Positions 24,366 through 27,970 of a stretch of 27,970 nt of DNA are shown here, in pieces. Source of the DNA: DASXRC01 sp036506495 (GTDB taxonomy: Bacteria > Actinomycetota > Actinomycetes > Mycobacteriales > Micromonosporaceae); the NCBI GenBank assembly GCA_036506495.1, contig DASXRQ010000054.1, positions 1 to 27,970 of the forward strand, written 5' to 3'. Made by a program: the position numbers and the translations under genes. How positions within the stretch are numbered: position 1 is the first letter of the stretch; the number at the start of each line of letters is the position of its first letter. A model generated the notes under the pieces. That model had not been told where the DNA came from, did not search any database, and saw nothing but the letters and a program-made list of their open reading frames with translations.

Positions 24366-25216
24366 TGGAATCCCCCATTCACGAGACCCAGCCTGATGAG
24401 ATCGGTGAGCGGGTCCAGCACGCTGCACGACCCGAAGCCGATCCACAACGGCCGGTCCTGATCCAGGCGGGCCCGACCCGCCTCGATGAGTGGCACGGGA
24501 TCGGTCGCCGCCAGCGTCTCGGCCACGTCGGTCACCTCGGCGCCCTCCGCCGCCTTGGCGGTGGCCACAAGGACGTTCAGGAAACCGTGATGGGTGAAGC
24601 CGGTCTCCGGGTCGGTGTGGCGCATCGCGTGATGCAAACCCGCGGTGAGTTTGAAGGGCAGGTCGCGGTCGCGGCACGCGCAAATCACCGCGGCGAGCTC
24701 GACGGGCGTCGGGAACAGCTCCGCGGCCAGCCCGCCGGTGCGGAACTTCGGCGCGATCGCGATCCCGCCGCCGCGCGCCTCGGCGATGGTGTCGAGCGCG
24801 CCGAGCAGGCCCCACGTCAGGGGCGTCTCGGCGTATGCCTGAAGGCCTGACCGCTCGCCGAGTTGCTTGAGCAGCGCGCGGAGGCTGGGCTGCGGGTCCT
24901 CGCCGCGCTTGGCGACCGCGATCTCCACCTGCGCCACCCGCACGCGGTGGTCGACGTCGCCCAGAGCGAGGCTGAGACCGTCGATCCCGGTGTCGCCGAC
25001 GACGCCGACCGTGAGGCTCTCACCGTCGGTGAGCAGCGGCGGCACGGCTGCGAGCGCCGATGCGGGCACGAGCAGCGGGCCCACCATCTGCGCGTACCAG
25101 GCGGCCCGGTGGCCCCGGTGCGCCGCGACCGCGTCGGGCAGCGGAGCACTCCCCGGTGGGAAGACTGCGGCGTCGTCGACCAGGCGGTCGAGCAGCGCGG
25201 GTACGTGCGTTGACAC
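24362..25216 (-). CDS. conserved protein of unknown function coupled to fumarylacetoacetase
   Basis: 284 residues; I do not recognise a named family. Conserved-looking blocks are DAAVFPPGSAPLPDAVAAHR (15-34), MVGPLLVPASAL (44-55), IAIAPKFRTGG (152-162), FKLTAGLHHAMRHTDPETGF followed by THHGFLN (188-214; K189, H195, H196, H200, H209, H210) and GFGSCSVLDPLTDLI (260-274). The alternation of hydrophobic strands and helices suggests a beta/alpha barrel, and the His-rich block looks like a metal or acid-base site. No signal peptide. The GTG at 25216 starts the operon, apparently leaderless, and its end overlaps fahA by 4 nt. A role in the homogentisate pathway is inferred only from this coupling. 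Confidence 0.75.
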   Translation of the reverse strand: MSTHVPALLDRLVDDAAVFPPGSAPLPDAVAAHRGHRAAWYAQMVGPLLVPASALAAVPPLLTDGESLTVGVVGDTGIDGLSLALGDVDHRVRVAQVEIAVAKRGEDPQPSLRALLKQLGERSGLQAYAETPLTWGLLGALDTIAEARGGGIAIAPKFRTGGLAAELFPTPVELAAVICACRDRDLPFKLTAGLHHAMRHTDPETGFTHHGFLNVLVATAKAAEGAEVTDVAETLAATDPVPLIEAGRARLDQDRPLWIGFGSCSVLDPLTDLIRLGLVNGGFQ

Positions 25217-25224
25217 GAACAGTC

Positions 25225-25254
25225 AACTTAGTGGACGCTACAAGTAGCGGACAA
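25225..25254 (-). promoter_or_regulatory. promoter of the fahA operon
   Basis: On the minus strand TTGTCC (25254-25249), an 18-nt spacer and TAAGTT (25230-25225). The GTG at 25216 is 8 nt past the -10, so the transcript should be leaderless or nearly so. Confidence 0.5.
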
Positions 25255-25273
25255 CAGCGTCCGATTATCGGAC
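25233..25273. promoter_or_regulatory. operator cluster between fahA operon and hmgA
   Basis: Two perfect dyads: CGCTAC-AA-GTAGCG (25236-25249) and GTCCGAT-T-ATCGGAC (25259-25273). Each carries GGAC/GTCC half-sites (25233, 25249, 25259, 25270). They lie across the fahA-operon promoter and just upstream of the hmgA ribosome site (GGAGGAG, 25283-25289). One regulator binding both could control the two divergent units together. Its identity is unknown. Confidence 0.55.
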
Positions 25274-25291
25274 GATCGTGTCGGAGGAGCA

Positions 25292-26494
25292 ATGCCGTAC
25301 TACCGCAGCGTCGGCGAGGTCCCGCCGAAGCGGCACACGCAGTTCCGCAAGCCCGACGGCGGTCTGTACGCGGAGGAGCTCATGGGGCAGGAGGGCTTCT
25401 CCTCGGACTCGTCGCTGCTCTATCACCGCCACCTGCCCACCGCGATCGTAGCGGCCGAGGAGTTCGACCCGCCCGCCTGGTCGCGTACGCCGAACCGGCC
25501 ACTCAAGCCGCGGCACTTCCAGACGCACAAGCTCGACGTCGGCGGCGCCGACCCGATCCTCGGCCGGCAGCACCTGCTCGCCAACGACGACTGCCGCATC
25601 TCGTACGCCGTCGCGGACCGGCCGTCCCCGCTCTACCGCAACGCGATCGGCGACGAGTGCGTCTACGTCGAGGCGGGCGCGGCCCGTTTCGAGACGACGT
25701 TCGGGGCGCTTGACGCGGCCGAGGGCGACTACGTCATCGTCCCAACCTCGGTGATCCACCGGATCGTGCCGACGGGCGACGGGCCGTTGCGCACGCTCGT
25801 CATCGCGGCGACCGGCCACATCGGACCGCCCAAGCGGTATCTCTCGGTGCGCGGGCAGTTCCTCGAACATTCGCCGTACTGCGAGCGGGATCTGCGCGGT
25901 CCCGAGTCACCGCTAATGGCCGACGGAACCGACGTCGAGGTGTACGTGCAGCACCGCCGGGGTTGGACCCGTTTCGTGTACGCCAACCACCCGTTCGACG
26001 TGGTCGGCTGGGACGGCTGCCAGTACCCGTGGGCGTTCTCGATCCACGACTTCGAGCCGATCACCGGCCGGGTACACCAGCCGCCGCCGGTCCACCAGAC
26101 GTTCCAGGGTCCCAACTTCGTGATCTGCTCGTTCGTGCCTCGCAAGGTCGACTACCACCCGCTGTCGATCCCGGTGCCGTACAACCACCACAACGTCGAC
26201 TCCGACGAGATGCTGTTCTACACCGGCGGCAACTACGAGGCGCGGCGCGGCTCCGGCATCGAGCAGGGATCCATCTCGCTGCACCCGTCCGGGTTCACAC
26301 ACGGGCCGCAGCCCGGCGCGGTCGAGCGGGCGATCGGCGTGGACTACTTCGACGAGCTGGCGGTGATGGTGGACACCTTCCGCCCCCTCGACCTGTGCGA
26401 TCCCGCACTGTCCTGTGAGGACACCGCGTACGCGTGGACGTGGGCCAGGCGCGGCGGCGACGCCTCACCGGGAGTGGACACGGCCACCGGCTGA
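25292..26494 (+). CDS. hmgA: homogentisate 1,2-dioxygenase
   Basis: 400 residues. The Fe(II) ligands align with the human enzyme as H300, E306 (NHHNVDSDEMLFY) and H337 (SGFTHGPQPG). The central HPFDVVGWDGCQYPWAFSIH segment is characteristic. It is shorter than mammalian or proteobacterial HGO (about 430-445), mainly at the N-terminus, which is normal for actinobacterial forms. It opens the ring of homogentisate to give maleylacetoacetate. Divergent from the fahA operon across 75 bp; GGAGGAG lies just before the ATG. Supplied by hpd about 8 kb upstream. Confidence 0.95.
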   Translation: MPYYRSVGEVPPKRHTQFRKPDGGLYAEELMGQEGFSSDSSLLYHRHLPTAIVAAEEFDPPAWSRTPNRPLKPRHFQTHKLDVGGADPILGRQHLLANDDCRISYAVADRPSPLYRNAIGDECVYVEAGAARFETTFGALDAAEGDYVIVPTSVIHRIVPTGDGPLRTLVIAATGHIGPPKRYLSVRGQFLEHSPYCERDLRGPESPLMADGTDVEVYVQHRRGWTRFVYANHPFDVVGWDGCQYPWAFSIHDFEPITGRVHQPPPVHQTFQGPNFVICSFVPRKVDYHPLSIPVPYNHHNVDSDEMLFYTGGNYEARRGSGIEQGSISLHPSGFTHGPQPGAVERAIGVDYFDELAVMVDTFRPLDLCDPALSCEDTAYAWTWARRGGDASPGVDTATG

Positions 26495-26499
26495 CCTCG

Positions 26500-26512
26500 C
26501 CCCCTTTGGGGG
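26500..26512 (+). terminator. hairpin right after hmgA
   Basis: CCCCC (26500-26504), TTT, GGGGG (26508-26512), 5 bp past the hmgA stop. It could end hmgA transcription together with the larger inverted repeat that follows. Confidence 0.4.
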
Positions 26513-26514
26513 TG

Positions 26515-26570
26515 GATCTAGGGCGAATTCTGGCTGGTTGATCTACAACGACCAGTATTCGCCCTAGATC
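26515..26570. repeat. 56-nt inverted repeat between hmgA and ispF
   Basis: Arms GATCTAGGGCGAAT (26515-26528) and its exact complement (26557-26570), with inner pairing CTGG/CCAG and GGTTG/CAAC-type bases around loop ATCTA (26541-26545). The right arm contains the TAG stop of ispF (26566-26564 on the minus strand). It can form a long hairpin terminating both convergent genes. It looks like a dispersed intergenic repeat. Confidence 0.8.
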
Positions 26571-27040
26571 GACCGGTAGAGGACGGTGACGGCGATCGCG
26601 GCGAGGCCCTCGCCGCGTCCGGTGAGGCCGAGCCCGTCGGTCGTCGTGCCCGCGACGGTGACCGGCGCCCCGACCGCCTCGGAGAGGATCCGCTGCGCCT
26701 CGCCGCGCCGGGCTCCGATCTTTGGGCGCACGCCGATGACCTGGATCGAAACGTTGCCGAGCTCGTACCCTGCCGCGCGGACGCGGCTCGCGGTCTCGGC
26801 GAGCATCGCGACTCCGGACGCGCCCGCCCACTCCGGACGATCGGTGCCGAAGTTCTCACCGAGGTCGCCGAGGGCGGCGGCCGACAGAAGCGCATCGCAC
26901 GCGGCGTGTGCGGCCACGTCGCCGTCTGAGTGTCCGGCGAGGCCCGTCACGCCCGGCCACTCCAGCCCCGCGACCCAGCACGGGCGACCCTCGGCGAACG
27001 CGTGGACGTCGGTGCCCACCCCGACCCGCGGAACGATCAC
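26564..27040 (-). CDS. ispF: 2-C-methyl-D-erythritol 2,4-cyclodiphosphate synthase
   Basis: 158 residues. Metal ligands D11 and H13 (GVGTDVHAF) and H45 (AGHSDGDVAAHAACDALL) are in place; GTTTDGLGLTGRGEG near the C-terminus is the nucleotide-binding/turn region. It forms the cyclic diphosphate of the MEP isoprenoid pathway. The GTG at 27040 lies 7 nt after TACGCT (minus strand, 27053-27048), so it may have its own leaderless promoter. It is downstream of ispD on the same strand. Its last codon and stop lie in the 26515-26570 inverted repeat. Confidence 0.95.
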   Translation of the reverse strand: MIVPRVGVGTDVHAFAEGRPCWVAGLEWPGVTGLAGHSDGDVAAHAACDALLSAAALGDLGENFGTDRPEWAGASGVAMLAETASRVRAAGYELGNVSIQVIGVRPKIGARRGEAQRILSEAVGAPVTVAGTTTDGLGLTGRGEGLAAIAVTVLYRSI

Positions 27041-27104
27041 GCCGGTGAGCGTACGGGATCACGCCAAGATCCACGCATCGTTGCCCGGAGTGCGGTGTCG
27101 GCGA

Positions 27105-27141
27105 CCGCCCAACCTAGGCAGGGTTGCGGCGATCATGGGCG
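27105..27141. repeat. single arm of the A/B repeat family at the 3' end of ispD
   Basis: On the minus strand this reads CGCCCATGATCGCCGCAACC and then CTGCCTAGGTTGGGC. The first part matches the left flank and arm of copy A (7957-7979) with two substitutions, and CAACC-N7-GGTTG (27110-27126) is the same dyad with a different loop. It lacks the second large arm. It supplies the last codons and the stop of ispD. Confidence 0.75.
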
Positions 27142-27821
27142 AGCAGGGCCGAGGCGACCGCGAGGTCCAACGGGCGGGTGATCTTCAGCGCCCGTTCGTC
27201 GCCGGGCACGCAGTGCACGCGTACACCTAGCTTCTCGACCAGACCGGCGTCGTCGGTGAGCGCGTCGACGGCGGTCTCGTGGGCCCGGACGAGCACCTCG
27301 TGGCGGAATCCCTGGGGCGTCTGCACGACGCGCAGGGCCGCGCGATCGACCGTGCCGATCACGCGGTCGTCGGCGGCGACCTCCTTGATCGTGTCCACGA
27401 CGGGCAGGACCGGGATGACCGCGTCGTGGCCGTCCCGCACCGCCGCCGCCACGCGTTCGATCAGGGCGGGAGGGGCCAGCGCGCGGGCGGCGTCGTGGAC
27501 GAGCACGACGGTGAGGTCGGCGGGAACCCGGGCCAGCGCCGCCGCCACAGATTCCTGCCGTGTCTCGCCGCCGGCTACCACGGTGACCGGCGCGACGGTG
27601 GCGACGCGCGCCCGCACGGCGGCCAGTTCGTCGGGTGGCGCCGCCACGACCACCAACGCGACCGTAGGGGCTGCCGCGATGCGCCGCAGGGCGTGGACGA
27701 GCAGCGGCTCGCCATCCAGAAGACGCAGCGCCTTTGGCGCTCCCGGGCCTAGGCGTACGCCCATTCCGGCCGCCGGAACGAGGACCGCGACGTCACCGCG
27801 CGGATTCAGCTGCGCGGTCAC
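27114..27821 (-). CDS. ispD: 2-C-methyl-D-erythritol 4-phosphate cytidylyltransferase
   Basis: 235 residues. The nucleotidyltransferase loop VLVPAAGMGVRLGPGAPKAL (13-32) carries the Gly-rich and Lys residues; VLVHDAARAL and VVQTPQGFR are the family's metal-binding and base-contact motifs. It attaches CMP to methylerythritol phosphate in the MEP pathway. The end, AHDRRNPA then TAG, is encoded by a dispersed repeat. GTG start at 27821, 36 bp after the carD stop, so carD-ispD-ispF are probably co-transcribed, with 73 bp between ispD and ispF. Confidence 0.95.
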   Translation of the reverse strand: MTAQLNPRGDVAVLVPAAGMGVRLGPGAPKALRLLDGEPLLVHALRRIAAAPTVALVVVAAPPDELAAVRARVATVAPVTVVAGGETRQESVAAALARVPADLTVVLVHDAARALAPPALIERVAAAVRDGHDAVIPVLPVVDTIKEVAADDRVIGTVDRAALRVVQTPQGFRHEVLVRAHETAVDALTDDAGLVEKLGVRVHCVPGDERALKITRPLDLAVASALLAHDRRNPA

Positions 27822-27857
27822 GTCGCGGTCCCGTGAGTGTGCGTAGACGGGCGGCCG

Positions 27858-27970
27858 TCAGGCCTCGGTCAGCACCTTGTCGAGGAGGATCTCGGCCTCA
27901 TCCTTGGTGCTCTTCTCGGCGAGGGCGACCTCGCCGACAAGGATGTCTCGAGCCTTCGCGAGCATCCGCT
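27858..27970 (-). CDS. carD: CarD-family transcriptional regulator, C-terminal fragment
   Basis: The last 36 codons, beginning RMLAKARDILVGEVALAEKS, then TKDEAEILLDKVLTEA, followed by TGA at 27860-27858. This is the C-terminal helical tail of CarD (CdnL), an RNA-polymerase-binding protein that stabilises open complexes at rRNA and other promoters. The N-terminal Tudor-like part lies beyond the window edge. Linkage to ispD is normal for actinobacteria and supports the call. Confidence 0.9.
   Translation of the reverse strand, partial: RMLAKARDILVGEVALAEKSTKDEAEILLDKVLTEA

Noticed and set aside
24366..24815. Long in-frame extension of fumarylacetoacetase upstream
   Set aside because: It lies over the unknown coupled gene; the GTGA overlap and the family's usual length support GTG 24365.
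25210..25215. TTGACA as a -35 for hmgA
   Set aside because: No good -10 at 16-18 nt (only GACGCT at 18); the hmgA promoter cannot be fixed from sequence.

Overview
The window looks like chromosome from a high-GC actinomycete, most probably of the Micromonosporaceae. Signs are the very GC-rich third codon positions, many GTG starts, several apparently leaderless genes (a TAnnnT hexamer 6-7 nt before the start codon), and the gene set itself: CarD, a pSAM2-like integrase and excisionase at a tRNA gene, an MsiK-type ATPase, RlmB with a long basic N-terminal tail, and paired class I and class II fumarases. The species cannot be named from this sequence.

Layout. 1-1267: the end of an ArsR-like regulator, then an AHSA1/SRPBCC protein and a RibD-C/dihydrofolate-reductase-like protein, all overlapping in one operon. 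1336-3307: the remnant of an actinomycete integrative and conjugative element. It has a broken replication-initiator 3' end, intact xis and int, and a tRNA-Thr(UGU) gene that is the likely attachment site. 3390-4676: the sugar-ABC ATPase gene (msiK/ugpC type) with its own promoter and a 14-bp-stem terminator. 4701-7249: cysS-rlmB on the minus strand. 7310-9119: an IclR-like regulator, then a DUF559/Vsr-like nuclease-fold gene bracketed by two nearly identical long perfect palindromes. 9119-12215: class I and class II fumarase genes in tandem. 12280-14859: a membrane-anchored beta-propeller protein and an MFS transporter, the latter divergent from an ArsR-type regulator (14984-15967).

16006-26494 is dominated by tyrosine/homogentisate catabolism. 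It holds an Lrp/AsnC regulator divergent from hpd (4-hydroxyphenylpyruvate dioxygenase), an RDD membrane protein and a HisC/aromatic aminotransferase. Further on are fumarylacetoacetase, translationally coupled to a conserved protein I do not recognise, and the divergent hmgA (homogentisate dioxygenase). Together they give Tyr -> 4-hydroxyphenylpyruvate -> homogentisate -> maleylacetoacetate -> fumarate + acetoacetate. The fumarate could feed the fumarases nearby. No maleylacetoacetate isomerase of a known family is visible, and the unknown coupled protein is the obvious candidate to test. A Rieske oxygenase of quaternary-amine type, a second beta-propeller protein and an SRPBCC protein lie inside this segment. 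26564-27970: ispF, ispD and the 3' end of carD.

The block carD-ispD-ispF-cysS-rlmB, usually contiguous in actinobacteria, is split here: about 19 kb separates ispF from cysS. The most unusual features are the palindrome-bracketed nuclease gene with a related repeat arm inside the end of ispD, the unknown protein coupled to fumarylacetoacetase, and a cluster of sharp dyad operators in the catabolic region.
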